Of a stretch of DNA of 64,000 bases, positions 27,832 to 36,756 are shown piece by piece. The notes under the pieces are model-generated. The model saw only the letters and a program-made list of their open reading frames with translations, made no database searches and was not told where the DNA came from. The stretch comes from an alpha proteobacterium U9-1i (GTDB lineage: Bacteria; Pseudomonadota; Alphaproteobacteria; Caulobacterales; Aquidulcibacteraceae). The DNA is taken from contig BBSY01000002.1 of NCBI GenBank assembly GCA_000974665.1, positions 1,736,001 to 1,800,000 of the forward strand. Direction: 5' to 3'. Positions within the stretch are counted from its first letter, which is position 1, and each line of letters starts with the position of its first letter. The translations under genes and the position numbers were made by a program.

Positions 27832-28272
27832 CTACCAGGTGCCCGTGTTGGGCATCGACGCCCACGGCTCCTGCGGCGGCAAATGCGCGCCTTCCTGCAG
27901 CAATTCGATTGAAATGCCGTCGGGCGACCGGACGAACGCCATGTGCCCGTCGCGCGGCGGCCTGTTGATGGTGACGCCTTTGTCCATCAATTTCTGGCAC
28001 AGCGCGTAGATGTCCTTCACGCGATAGGCGAGGTGGCCGAAATTGCGCCCGCCGCCATATTCGCGCTCGTCCCAATTATAGGTGAGCTCGACCATAGGCG
28101 CCTTGCGCTCGCGTGCGAGCTCGACGTCGTCGGGCGCGGCGAGAAAGACGAGCGTGAAGCGGCCCTTCTCGTTTTCCATTCGGTTCATCTCCACCAAGCC
28201 AAGCTTGGCGCAAAAGAAGTCCAGCGCGGCGTCAAGATCGCCGACACGGATCATCGAGTGCAAATAGCGCAT
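27832..28272 (-). CDS. gloA: Lactoylglutathione lyase (glyoxalase I)
   Basis: 146 residues from the ATG at 28272 with a GGAGG ribosome-binding site. The four metal ligands expected from E. coli GlxI are present: His5 ([10 protein letters not shown]), Glu62 (PMVELTYNW), His80 (NFGHLAYRV) and Glu123 (GISIELLQ). It isomerises the hemithioacetal of methylglyoxal and glutathione to S-lactoylglutathione, a detoxification step. The gene follows the nudix hydrolase gene by 41 bases on the same strand, probably in one operon. Confidence 0.95.
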   Translation of the reverse strand: MRYLHSMIRVGDLDAALDFFCAKLGLVEMNRMENEKGRFTLVFLAAPDDVELARERKAPMVELTYNWDEREYGGGRNFGHLAYRVKDIYALCQKLMDKGVTINRPPRDGHMAFVRSPDGISIELLQEGAHLPPQEPWASMPNTGTW

Positions 28273-28313
28273 GATTGAATCCTCCAGGCGCACTATAGGC
28301 CGGCCCAACGGCG

Positions 28314-28787
28314 CTACCAGTCCGCGGTTTGCGCCGCGCCATCGAGCACCTCGGCGAGACGCCGCAACGTTCCTTTGGTGACGCCCGCGGGCAGCGCGTC
28401 GCGGGCAAAGAACCCGCGCTCGGCGATTTCGTTGTCGAGCTTCGGCGGGCAGGGGCGCCAAGCGGCATAGCGATACAGCGCAATGTGGTCGTTCGGAAAG
28501 TTACGATGGTTGGCGAAGAGACCAATCAGAATCGGCGCGCCAACCGGTTCAACGCCGCCTTCCTCGGCCATTTCGCGTATGAGGGCCTCCGCCATCGTCT
28601 CGCCGCTCTCGACGCCGCCGCCAGGTAAGTGCCAGCCTGGGCTATAGGTGTGGCGCACCAGCAGAACCCGGCCTTGATCATCGAGCGCCAGGCCGCGCAC
28701 GCCGAGCGTCATACCTCGCCGGAACCGCCACCATGTTCGGAACAGCGGCGTCAACACCGGTTCAAGGCGGATGCGCCAATCGGTCAT
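28314..28787 (-). CDS. Nudix hydrolase
   Basis: 157 residues from the ATG at 28787. The nudix box is complete: [20 protein letters not shown] followed by EGG, giving Gx5Ex7REUxEExGU. N-terminal sequence [20 protein letters not shown] is typical of the small nudix enzymes that hydrolyse nucleoside diphosphate derivatives. The exact substrate cannot be told. Upstream of gloA in a likely two-gene operon; transcribed divergently from folP. Confidence 0.9.
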   Translation of the reverse strand: MTDWRIRLEPVLTPLFRTWWRFRRGMTLGVRGLALDDQGRVLLVRHTYSPGWHLPGGGVESGETMAEALIREMAEEGGVEPVGAPILIGLFANHRNFPNDHIALYRYAAWRPCPPKLDNEIAERGFFARDALPAGVTKGTLRRLAEVLDGAAQTADW

Positions 28788-28922
28788 CGGTGCAGGGGCG
28801 CCCTGCAAGTTTGCGCGATGGTCGCGCCAAACGATTGTTCTTGTTGATCGTACATTCGTGATCACAACGTAGCAGCTGTGCAGAGCCGCTTTCAGATGTT
28901 GCACAGCGACGGGTCAATTGTC

Positions 28923-29756
28923 ATGTCCGCGCCAATGACCAATTTTGCACTGCCCGCGCCAAAACTGGCTGGCGGGCCATATGTCATGGGCGTTCTTAAC
29001 GTGACCCCTGACTCGTTTTCCGATGGCGGCCGCTGGAACGAAGGCGCCGCCACGCCCCATGCGCTCGCCATGCTCGAAGCGGGCGCTGACATCATCGATG
29101 TGGGCGGCGAATCCACCCGTCCAGGCGCCGCGCCGGTTTCGGCCGAGGAAGAGATGGCCCGTGTCGTGCCCGTGGTTGCGTCCATCCGAGCCCGCACCAA
29201 TGCGCCTATTTCGATCGACACGATGAAGCCGCAAGTGGCGCTCGCCGCCGCCCGTGTGGGCGCCTCGATGTGGAACGACGTAGCCGCGTTGCGCGAGCCA
29301 GGTGCGCTCGAGACGGCGGCCTCGCTGAACAACCCAGTCGTGCTGATGCACATGCAGGGCGAGCCACGCACGATGCAGGCCGATCCGCGTTACGATGATG
29401 TCGTCGGCGACGTGATCGCGTTTCTGCGCGATCGTGTCGCTGCAGCAGAGCGCGCGGGGTTGACCGACATATGGGTCGATCCCGGCATTGGCTTCGGTAA
29501 GTCGGTAGCGCACAATTTGGCGCTTTTGAACGCGGTTGCGCGCATCGGCGAAGAAACCCGCAGACCGGTATTGATCGGCGCCTCCCGCAAAAGCTTTATC
29601 GGCAAGCTTGATCCCGCGGCGGACGCCAGCACCGGCCGTCTGGGTGGTTCGCTGGCGGCGGCGCTCATCGCCGCTCAGAACGGCGCGCAGATGCTGCGCG
29701 TGCATGACGTCGCTGAAACAGTGCAAGCGCTGAAAGTGTGGAAGGCGGCGCTCTAG
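28923..29756 (+). CDS. folP: Dihydropteroate synthase
   Basis: 277 residues from the ATG at 28923 (an upstream in-frame start at 28878 is possible). DHPS signatures: VMGVLNVTPDSFSDGG, IIDVGGESTRPGA, and the C-terminal VLIGASRKSFIG with the phosphate-binding serine/arginine and VHDVAETVQAL. The enzyme condenses p-aminobenzoate with dihydropterin pyrophosphate in folate synthesis and is the sulfonamide target. It precedes thiD by 18 bases, forming a coenzyme-synthesis pair. Confidence 0.96.
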   Translation: MSAPMTNFALPAPKLAGGPYVMGVLNVTPDSFSDGGRWNEGAATPHALAMLEAGADIIDVGGESTRPGAAPVSAEEEMARVVPVVASIRARTNAPISIDTMKPQVALAAARVGASMWNDVAALREPGALETAASLNNPVVLMHMQGEPRTMQADPRYDDVVGDVIAFLRDRVAAAERAGLTDIWVDPGIGFGKSVAHNLALLNAVARIGEETRRPVLIGASRKSFIGKLDPAADASTGRLGGSLAAALIAAQNGAQMLRVHDVAETVQALKVWKAAL

Positions 29757-29774
29757 TCCGGCTAGAGTGCTGCA

Positions 29775-30581
29775 ATGACAGACTTCCAAGGCCGCGTTCT
29801 CATCATCGCCGGATCGGATTCCGGCGGCGGCGCCGGCATCCAGGCTGACATCAAAACCGTCACCGCCCTTGGCGGCTACGCGATGACGGCGATTACCGCC
29901 ATTACTGTGCAAAACACGCTGGGCGTGTTTGGCGTCCACGAAATTCCGCCAGCCATCGTTGCCGACCAAGTGCGCGTCGTGATGGAAGATCTCGGCGCCG
30001 ACGCGATCAAGACGGGGATGCTCGGCTCCGTGGATATCGTGGAAACCGTGGCGCAGGCGTTGGATGCCCACGCCAAGGGCGTGCCGGCGATCATTGATCC
30101 GGTGATGATCGCCAAGGGCGGGGCGCCACTGCTCCAACAGCAAGCGGTCGGCGCGGTGCGTACATTGATGCTGCCGCGTGCGGCGATGGTCACGCCCAAC
30201 GCACCGGAAGCCACCGAACTCACCGGCATCAACATCGACAGCGTCGATGACCAAAAGCTCGCCGCGGATGCGTTGCTCAAGCTGGGCGCCAAGGCCGCGT
30301 TGGTAAAAGGCGGTCACGTCCCCGGCGCCTGGGTAAATGATGTGCTGGCGACGCCGCACGGCATGAAGGTGTTCACCTCACAACGCATCGACACCAAGGC
30401 CACGCACGGCACAGGCTGCACGCTGGCCTCCGCCATAGCCGCCGGCATCGCGCAGGGAATGGATGCGTTCGCCGCGGTTGAGTGGGCGCGGGTCTATCTG
30501 TTGCGCGCGATCGCCGCCGCGCCTGGCTTGGGGCGCGGGCATCAGCCCCTCGGGCATGGTTGGCCGCTCCAAAACGACTAG
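29775..30581 (+). CDS. thiD: Hydroxymethylpyrimidine / phosphomethylpyrimidine kinase
   Basis: 268 residues of the ribokinase-like fold. Signatures: IIAGSDSGGGAGIQADIKT at the N-terminus and the anion hole/catalytic region KATHGTGCTLASAIAAG near the C-terminus. It phosphorylates HMP and HMP-P to HMP-PP for thiamine synthesis. It is coupled to folP, and a short perfect inverted repeat (GTTCGCCTC 30581-30589 and GAGGCGAAC 30591-30599) overlaps the stop, a weak terminator without T-run. Confidence 0.95.
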   Translation: MTDFQGRVLIIAGSDSGGGAGIQADIKTVTALGGYAMTAITAITVQNTLGVFGVHEIPPAIVADQVRVVMEDLGADAIKTGMLGSVDIVETVAQALDAHAKGVPAIIDPVMIAKGGAPLLQQQAVGAVRTLMLPRAAMVTPNAPEATELTGINIDSVDDQKLAADALLKLGAKAALVKGGHVPGAWVNDVLATPHGMKVFTSQRIDTKATHGTGCTLASAIAAGIAQGMDAFAAVEWARVYLLRAIAAAPGLGRGHQPLGHGWPLQND

Positions 30582-30689
30582 TTCGCCTCAGAGGCGAACG
30601 CGCGCTCACCCCTCAACGGCGACAGCGCTGGCGCGGCCCGGCCAGCCCGGCCATATCTGGGCGATCTCAAGGGGAGCGCGCCGAGGCTC

Positions 30690-31706
30690 ATGCGCATCTG
30701 GATTGTCGACGTGTTCACGGACCGCGTGTTCAGCGGCAATCCGGCCGCCGTGGCGCCGCTGGAGCGCTGGCTGCCGGACGCGACTTTGCAAGCGATCGCC
30801 GCTGAAAACCGGCTTTCAGAAACCGCGTTCGTGGTGCCAACGGGCCTGCGTGGAAACTATCAGCTCCGCTGGTTTACGCCGACGACCGAAGTTCCAATCT
30901 GCGGCCACGCAACCATGGCCGCTGGCGCGATGATCCTATCGGAGTTGGAGCCCAACCTCGAAGTCGTCGTGTTTGATACCCACGCCGGCGCGCTCGTCGT
31001 GCGCGCCACCAAGGAAGGGTACACGCTCGATCTGCCGCGCCGCGCACGCAGCCCATGGACGGCGCCCGCTGAGATCGTTGAAGCAATCGGCAACCCCCGC
31101 GTCGTCGATGCGTTTGTAGCGGAATACGCCAATCTCGTGCTCGAGAACGAGCAAGCGGTTCGTGACGCCAAGCCGGATTTCGCCGCCATCAATCGCCTGG
31201 TTCGCGGCCCCCGCCAGGGCTGCCTGGTGATCACGGCGCCTGCGGACGACGGCAAGCCCTACGATTTCGTGTCGCGTTTCTTCGCCCCGGGCGCGGGCGT
31301 CAACGAAGATCCTGTGACCGGGTCAGCGTTCGCCGATGTCGCCCCGTATTGGTGCGACCGCTTCGATATGGAAAGCGTCGTCGGCTACCAGGCGTCAAAA
31401 CGCGGCGGCTACACGCGCGCGGTGCAAACATTGTCGAGCGTGCGTTTGCACGGACAAGTCGCGGTGTACCTCCGGGGCGAGCTTGATCCGTCTGTCGCGC
31501 GTTTGAGCAACCGCGAGGAAGAGCCCGAAGCACCGCGCCGCAAGCCGCGTCGCGCACGCAAGGCCAAGCAATTGCCGGCGATCTTTGAGGATCCGCTGTT
31601 GCCTGGGCTCAACGGAGACGCGGCGCCGCCACCGCCGCCCACATCGCATCCTGCCCCGCCGGATGATGGCGAACCACCGCCGCCGCGGATCGTGGTTGAA
31701 AAATAA
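30690..31706 (+). CDS. PhzF-family isomerase with basic, proline-rich C-terminal tail
   Basis: 338 residues. Residues 1-265 form a PhzF/DapF-like fold: VDVFTDRVFSGNPAAV, the catalytic-glutamate region NRLSETAFVVPTG, and FTPTTEVPICGHATMAA, with VNEDPVTGSAFADVAPYW in the second half. PhzF homologues catalyse isomerisations; without other phz genes a phenazine role is not implied. The last ~70 residues are atypical: a basic stretch (APRRKPRRARKAKQ) and a proline-rich end (PPPPPTSHPAPPDDGEPPPP). The tail may bind nucleic acid or a partner, which is speculation. Confidence 0.88.
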   Translation: MRIWIVDVFTDRVFSGNPAAVAPLERWLPDATLQAIAAENRLSETAFVVPTGLRGNYQLRWFTPTTEVPICGHATMAAGAMILSELEPNLEVVVFDTHAGALVVRATKEGYTLDLPRRARSPWTAPAEIVEAIGNPRVVDAFVAEYANLVLENEQAVRDAKPDFAAINRLVRGPRQGCLVITAPADDGKPYDFVSRFFAPGAGVNEDPVTGSAFADVAPYWCDRFDMESVVGYQASKRGGYTRAVQTLSSVRLHGQVAVYLRGELDPSVARLSNREEEPEAPRRKPRRARKAKQLPAIFEDPLLPGLNGDAAPPPPPTSHPAPPDDGEPPPPRIVVEK

Positions 31707-31741
31707 CGGCGTTGCGCGACGACGCTGAGACGCGTTTAAAT

Positions 31742-33376
31742 ATGCCGATGCTACCGGTTACCAATCGCCGCAATCTGCTCGCCGCCGCGTCCGCATTGGC
31801 GCTCGCGGCGTGCGCCACAGCGCAGCCTGAGCCGCAGGCCGAACATGGGCCGACGATCGACGCGATGAAGCGCGCCACGCGCTTCATGTGCGAACGCTGC
31901 GCCTATCGCGGCGGTTATGTGTGGAGCTATCTCCCGGATTTCTCGCGTCGCTGGGGCGAGATGGAAGCTCTCCCGACGATGATCTGGATCCAGCCGCCGG
32001 GCACGGCGACGATGGGACATCTCTTTCTCGATTGCTTCCACGCAACCGGCGATCGCTATTTCTACGAAAGCGCCTGCGAGGTCGCGGATGGTCTTGTTGC
32101 CGCGCAGCACGAGGCGGGCGGCTGGAACTATCTGCACGATTTCGCGGGCGAAGCCTCGACGCGCCGCTGGTACGACACGATCGGCAAGAACGGCTGGCGG
32201 CTTGAGGAATTCCACCATTATTACGCCAACGCGACCTTCGACGACGCCGGCACATCAGAAGCGTCTCAATTTTTGCTGCGCGTGTATCTCGAACGTCGCG
32301 ATCGAAAATATGCCGCGCCGCTGGAGCGCGCTTTGCGTTTTGTGCTCGATAGCCAATACGAAAACGGCGGCTGGCCGCAACGGTTTCCGTTTAGCGAGGA
32401 CGCAGGTTTGCATGGCCGACGCGACTACACGCGCGACATTACCTTCAATGACGACGTCGCCGGCGAGAACATCAAATTTCTGCTGATGGTCTACCAAACC
32501 ATGGGCGATGAGCGCGCTTTGGCCGCGATCCATCGCGCCATGAATGTGTTCGTCGCCACCCAGCAAGCCGCGCCGCAGGCGGGGTGGGGGTTGCAACATC
32601 GCGTTGACACGCTGGCGCCGGTCGGCGCCCGCACCTATGAGCCTGACGCGCTGGCGACGCACACGACCGCCAACAACATCGCCCAGCTGATGAATTTCTT
32701 CGAGTGGACTGGCGAGCGACGCTTCATCTCCCGTGTGCCAGAGGCGCTCGATTGGCTCGACAGCGTTAGGCTGGCGGAAAGTCAGGTGCGTGTCGCCGGG
32801 CGCTTCTATCCGACTTTTATCGAGATCGGCACGAACCGCGCGCGCATCGTCCACCGGCGCGGTTCAAACGTCGTCAACGGCGAATATTTCTGGGACCACG
32901 ACACAACAAAGCCGATCACGCATTACTCGCAATGGCGTGCGATTGACGCCGACGCGTTGCGCGCTCGCTTTGAACGCCTCGATACGACGAGCGTAGCCGA
33001 ACTGCGTGCGCGATCACCACTCAACCCGCGCCCGAACTTCCAATTGCCGCGCTTATTCACGACGCAGAACATCGAGGTTTCGGACCTCAACTCAAATGTC
33101 GGTTCCAGCGCGGTGCAGCGGCCCAGCGCGGCGCGCGTTGCAGAGTTGCTCGCGGGGCTCAATGCCGAGGGCTATTGGCCGTCGCCGCTGACGGCCACCT
33201 CGAACCCGTACATCGGCGACGGTTCGCCGACGCCCGCCATTGGGGATTTTTCGCAAACCCAAGTCGGTGATCCTTTCGACACGTCGCCTTACGTGACGCA
33301 AACGCCAGTCACCGGCATCTCCACCGGCGTGTTCATCCAGAACATGAGCGCATTGTTGCTGTCGCTGGCGCCTTAA
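31742..33376 (+). CDS. Pectate-lyase-like (PL10 family) lipoprotein
   Basis: 544 residues from the ATG at 31742. The N-terminus NRRNLLAAASALALAACATA is a lipoprotein signal with a twin-arginine-like start. The catalytic region resembles polysaccharide lyase family 10: YENGGWPQRFPFSEDAG, ITFNDDVAGENIKFLL and TYEPDALATHTTANN. PL10 enzymes cleave polygalacturonate by beta-elimination. The C-terminal ~110 residues are unrecognised. No other pectin genes are nearby, so the true substrate may be a different uronate polymer. Confidence 0.72.
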   Translation: MPMLPVTNRRNLLAAASALALAACATAQPEPQAEHGPTIDAMKRATRFMCERCAYRGGYVWSYLPDFSRRWGEMEALPTMIWIQPPGTATMGHLFLDCFHATGDRYFYESACEVADGLVAAQHEAGGWNYLHDFAGEASTRRWYDTIGKNGWRLEEFHHYYANATFDDAGTSEASQFLLRVYLERRDRKYAAPLERALRFVLDSQYENGGWPQRFPFSEDAGLHGRRDYTRDITFNDDVAGENIKFLLMVYQTMGDERALAAIHRAMNVFVATQQAAPQAGWGLQHRVDTLAPVGARTYEPDALATHTTANNIAQLMNFFEWTGERRFISRVPEALDWLDSVRLAESQVRVAGRFYPTFIEIGTNRARIVHRRGSNVVNGEYFWDHDTTKPITHYSQWRAIDADALRARFERLDTTSVAELRARSPLNPRPNFQLPRLFTTQNIEVSDLNSNVGSSAVQRPSAARVAELLAGLNAEGYWPSPLTATSNPYIGDGSPTPAIGDFSQTQVGDPFDTSPYVTQTPVTGISTGVFIQNMSALLLSLAP

Positions 33377-33516
33377 TCCGACCGCGCGGTCTGCAGTGCG
33401 CAACTGCGGCTAAAGCGTCGGCCCCGTTGCAATGCAGCGCGAATGAGCGCACCAGCGTCAACGGGCCATCCGCTCCCAACGGCGGACGCTCATCTGTAAG
33501 GATGGGAGATACGTTG

Positions 33517-34680
33517 ATGACACTACCCCCCAAGCCGGGCGTGCGCCCGGCTGACGCCCGTTTCTCATCGGGCCCTACCAAAAAACGTCCTGGCTGGAGT
33601 GTAGCCGCGCTTGAAGGCGCGAGCCTCGGGCGTTCGCACCGTTCCAAGCCGGGCAAGGCCAAGCTCAAGGAAGCGATCGATCGCACCCGCGCCGTGCTCG
33701 GCGTCCCCGAGGCGCACAAGATCGCAATTGTGCCGGCGTCGGACACAGGCGCGATCGAAATGACGATGTGGTCGATGCTCGGCGCGCGGCCAGTTGATAT
33801 CTTCGCTTGGGAAAGCTTCGGCGAAGAATGGGTCACCGACGCCAAGCAATTGAAGCTTGACGCCAAGGCGCACACGGTTGGCGCGTATGGCGCGCTGCCG
33901 GATATAACGGCCGCGCGAAAAGATGCGGACATCATCTTCACGCAAAACGGCACGACCTCCGGCGTGAGAATTCCGAACTTCGATTGGATCGCCGCCGATC
34001 GTGAAGGCATCACGATCAATGACGCGACCAGCGCCGTGTTCGCGCAACCTATCGATTGGGCCAAGTGCGATGTGGTGACGTTCTCGTGGCAGAAGGTGCT
34101 GGGCGGCGAAGGCGCGCACGGTATGTTGATCCTGAGCCCCCGCGCCATCGCGCGGCTGGAGAGCTACACCCCCGCTCGCGCGTTGCCGAAAATCTTCCGC
34201 ATGACCAAGAAAGGTAAGCTCGACGCAGACCTGTTTGAGGGCGCGACGATCAACACGCCTTCCATGCTGGCGACGGAAGACTATCTCGACGCGTTGCGTT
34301 GGGCGGAAAGCCTCGGCGGCGGCGAGGCGCTCATCGCGCGCGCGAACGCTAACGCGAAAGTGCTGTTCGATTGGATCGAGCGCACGCCTTGGGTGGCGAA
34401 CCTGGCCAACGATCCGGCGACGCGTTCGAACACCAGCGTCTGCCTCAAGGTCGTCGACCCGCGCGTCACCTCGCTCTCCGAGGATGGTCAAGCCGAATTC
34501 GCCAAAAGGCTCGCTGCGTTGCTTGAGAAAGAGGGCGCTGCACTCGATGCCGGGTCGTACCGCGCAGCGCCTCCGGGCTTGCGCATCTGGTGCGGCGCCA
34601 CGGTGGAGGCGTCTGATCTCGAGGCGCTGACGCCCTGGCTGGATTGGGCGTTCGAAACGCTTGTGGCTGATCTCACTTAG
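33517..34680 (+). CDS. serC: Phosphoserine aminotransferase
   Basis: 387 residues from the ATG at 33517 (GGGAG ribosome-binding site); the longer frame to 33427 is unlikely. Class V aminotransferase: FSSGPTKKRPGW at the N-terminus, the PLP lysine in DVVTFSWQKVLGGEGAHG, and FTQNGTTSGVRIPN. It converts 3-phosphohydroxypyruvate and glutamate to phosphoserine. The variant length and the motif FSSGPTKKRP are typical of the alphaproteobacterial/archaeal type. It works directly after SerA, encoded 430 bases downstream with a MazG-like gene and a repeat between. Confidence 0.95.
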   Translation: MTLPPKPGVRPADARFSSGPTKKRPGWSVAALEGASLGRSHRSKPGKAKLKEAIDRTRAVLGVPEAHKIAIVPASDTGAIEMTMWSMLGARPVDIFAWESFGEEWVTDAKQLKLDAKAHTVGAYGALPDITAARKDADIIFTQNGTTSGVRIPNFDWIAADREGITINDATSAVFAQPIDWAKCDVVTFSWQKVLGGEGAHGMLILSPRAIARLESYTPARALPKIFRMTKKGKLDADLFEGATINTPSMLATEDYLDALRWAESLGGGEALIARANANAKVLFDWIERTPWVANLANDPATRSNTSVCLKVVDPRVTSLSEDGQAEFAKRLAALLEKEGAALDAGSYRAAPPGLRIWCGATVEASDLEALTPWLDWAFETLVADLT

Positions 34681-34683
34681 TTG

Positions 34684-34785
34684 CGTCATTCCGGACGCGC
34701 GAAGCGCGATCCGGAACCCAGGGCCAACGCACCGTGCGGTGTCACCCTTGGGTTCCGGGTTCGGCTTCGCCGCCCCGGAATGATG
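34684..34785. repeat. Palindromic intergenic repeat, copy B (~102 bp)
   Basis: Begins CGTCATTCCGG and ends CCGGAATGATG, so one base of the right terminus differs from the other copies. Core GGAACCCAGGG and CCCTTGGGTTCC pair, with GCGCGAAGCGC and CGGCTTCGCCG side hairpins. It fills the whole serC to MazG-like intergenic space; its right end abuts the GGAGG ribosome-binding site of the next gene. Confidence 0.9.
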
Positions 34786-34797
34786 ATGGAGGTTGTG

Positions 34798-35097
34798 ATG
34801 AGCAATCGCGAAACCAGCGCCAGCATCGCCCAATGGGGCGCGGAGACGTTTGGCGAAGTCGCCGATCTCACCGTCCTCACGCAACGCGCGCGCATCGAGT
34901 TCGAAGAGCTCGAGCACGCCGTGCGCGCGGGCGACGTGGACGAAATTGGCCGCGAAGCCGCCGACGTGATGATCTTGCTGCATCGTCTCGTGGGCCTCGT
35001 CGGCAAGGACCTCGCGTCCGAAGTGGACGCGAAAATGCAAATCAACCGGGCACGGCGTTGGCGCTTGAGCGGCGACGGCGTCGGCCAACACGAATAG
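34798..35097 (+). CDS. MazG-like nucleotide pyrophosphohydrolase
   Basis: 99 residues from the ATG at 34798, preceded by GGAGG. The helical all-alpha NTP-PPase signature is visible: RIEFEELEHAVRAGDVDE followed by GREAADVMILLHRLVGLVG, with the EExx..ExxD metal-binding pattern (EFEEL, EAADV). C-terminal KMQINRARRW is typical of this family. Probably hydrolyses a non-canonical or regulatory nucleotide. It is placed between serC and serA; it starts 11 bases before serA, suggesting co-transcription with serA. Confidence 0.8.
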   Translation: MSNRETSASIAQWGAETFGEVADLTVLTQRARIEFEELEHAVRAGDVDEIGREAADVMILLHRLVGLVGKDLASEVDAKMQINRARRWRLSGDGVGQHE

Positions 35098-35107
35098 CGG
35101 AGTACAC

Positions 35108-36688
35108 ATGCCGAAAGTTCTGATCAGCGACGAGCTGAGCGAAGCCGCCGTGGAAATTTTCCGCGCGCGCGGCATCGAAGTGGATTTCCAGCCGAATCTC
35201 GGGCCGGACTCGGCCAAGCTCAAAGAGATCATCGGCAATTATGATGGCCTCGCCATCCGCTCGGCCACGAAAGTGAAGGCGGACATCATTGCCGCGGCGA
35301 CAAATCTCAAGGTCATCGGCCGCGCCGGCATCGGCGTCGACAATGTCGATATTCCCGCAGCCACCGCAAAAGGCATCGTGGTGATGAACACGCCGTTCGG
35401 CAATTCGATCACCACGGCCGAGCACGCCATCGCTTTGATGTTCGCCGCCGCGCGACAAATTCCGGAAGCCAATTTGTCCACGCAAGCCGGCAAATGGGAA
35501 AAGAACCGCTTCATGGGCCGGGAGCTCTACGCCAAGACGCTCGGCCTCATCGGTTGCGGCAATATTGGCTCAATCGTCGCGGATCGCGCGTTGGGGCTGA
35601 AAATGAAGGTCGTGGCCTACGATCCATTCCTTTCGCCAGAGCGCGCCGTGGCGATCGGTGTCGAGAAAGCGGAACTTGATGAGGTGCTGGCGCGTGCCGA
35701 CGTCATTTCGCTGCACGTGCCGATGACGGAGAAGACCAAAAACATTCTCTCCCGCGAAAACCTCGCCAAGACCAAGCGCGGGGTGATGATCGTCAACGCC
35801 GCGCGTGGCGGTCTGGTGGATGAAGCGGCGCTCCTCGATGCGCTGAAGAGCGAACACGTCGCCGCCGCCGCGTTTGACGTGTTCACGGTGGAGCCGGCCA
35901 AGGAAAACCCGCTGTTCGGCGCCCCGAACTTCATCGCCACGCCGCACCTCGGCGCTTCGACTAACGAAGCCCAGGAGAATGTCGCGCTGCAGGTCGCCGA
36001 GCAGATGAGCGATTATCTGATCACAGGGGCCGTCACCAACGCGCTCAACATGCCGTCGATTAGCGCCGAAGAAGCGCCGCGCCTGAAGCCGTTCGCGGCG
36101 CTCGCGGAAAAACTCGGCGCATTCGCGGGGCAGGTGGCGGACGAAGGCTTGGAAGCCGTCGAAATCGAGTTCGAGGGCGAGGTGACCAAGCTCAACATGA
36201 AGCCGCTGACGTCGGCTGCACTCGCCGGCATTTTGCGTCCATTGCTGCAGGATGTGAACGTTGTGTCCGCGCCGGCCTTACTCAAGGAACGCGGCGTGCC
36301 ACTGACTGAATCCACCAGAGATTCATCGCCGATCTATGATAGCCTCATACGCATTCGTGTGAAAACAGGCGGCAAATGGCGGCGGGTAGCGGGCGCTGTG
36401 ATCGCGGGCGCGCCTAAAATCATCGAAGTCAAAGAGATGCAGCTGGAAGCGCCGTTCCATCCAGTGATGTTGTTCATCAACAATTCGGACAAGCCGGGCT
36501 TTATCGGTGCGCTCGGCACGTTGCTCGGCGATGCGAGGATCAATATCGCCACGTTTCATCTTGGTCGTGAAGGTGAAGGCGAGGATGCGATCGCGCTTGT
36601 CGGCGTTGATCAGATTGTGTCTGACGAGGTGATCGGCAAAATCAAAGCGCTGTCGCAGGTGCGGTACGCCAAGGTTTTGCGCTTCTAA
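35108..36688 (+). CDS. serA: D-3-phosphoglycerate dehydrogenase
   Basis: 526 residues, the long three-domain form. NAD-binding domain: GLIGCGNIGSIVADRALG; active-site regions VIGRAGIGVDNVDI, MIVNAARGGLVDEAAL and ATPHLGAST (catalytic His). Residues ~320-450 form the intervening (ASB) domain and the last ~75 residues an ACT domain (VMLFINNSDKPGFIGALGT) that usually mediates serine feedback. It oxidises 3-phosphoglycerate, the first step of serine synthesis, and together with serC covers two of three steps. Confidence 0.97.
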   Translation: MPKVLISDELSEAAVEIFRARGIEVDFQPNLGPDSAKLKEIIGNYDGLAIRSATKVKADIIAAATNLKVIGRAGIGVDNVDIPAATAKGIVVMNTPFGNSITTAEHAIALMFAAARQIPEANLSTQAGKWEKNRFMGRELYAKTLGLIGCGNIGSIVADRALGLKMKVVAYDPFLSPERAVAIGVEKAELDEVLARADVISLHVPMTEKTKNILSRENLAKTKRGVMIVNAARGGLVDEAALLDALKSEHVAAAAFDVFTVEPAKENPLFGAPNFIATPHLGASTNEAQENVALQVAEQMSDYLITGAVTNALNMPSISAEEAPRLKPFAALAEKLGAFAGQVADEGLEAVEIEFEGEVTKLNMKPLTSAALAGILRPLLQDVNVVSAPALLKERGVPLTESTRDSSPIYDSLIRIRVKTGGKWRRVAGAVIAGAPKIIEVKEMQLEAPFHPVMLFINNSDKPGFIGALGTLLGDARINIATFHLGREGEGEDAIALVGVDQIVSDEVIGKIKALSQVRYAKVLRF

Positions 36689-36756
36689 TTAGGAACCCGC
36701 CCGCTTGACGCGCGTTCATTCTCTCGGCGCCAAAGCGCGTCGAGAGGGGATAATCC

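Noticed and set aside
30690..31706. Phenazine biosynthesis cluster from the PhzF-like gene
   Set aside because: No other phz genes are present; PhzF-like proteins are widespread isomerases.
31712..33376. Pectin degradation locus
   Set aside because: Only a single lyase-like lipoprotein is present; no transporter, regulator or other pectin gene nearby.
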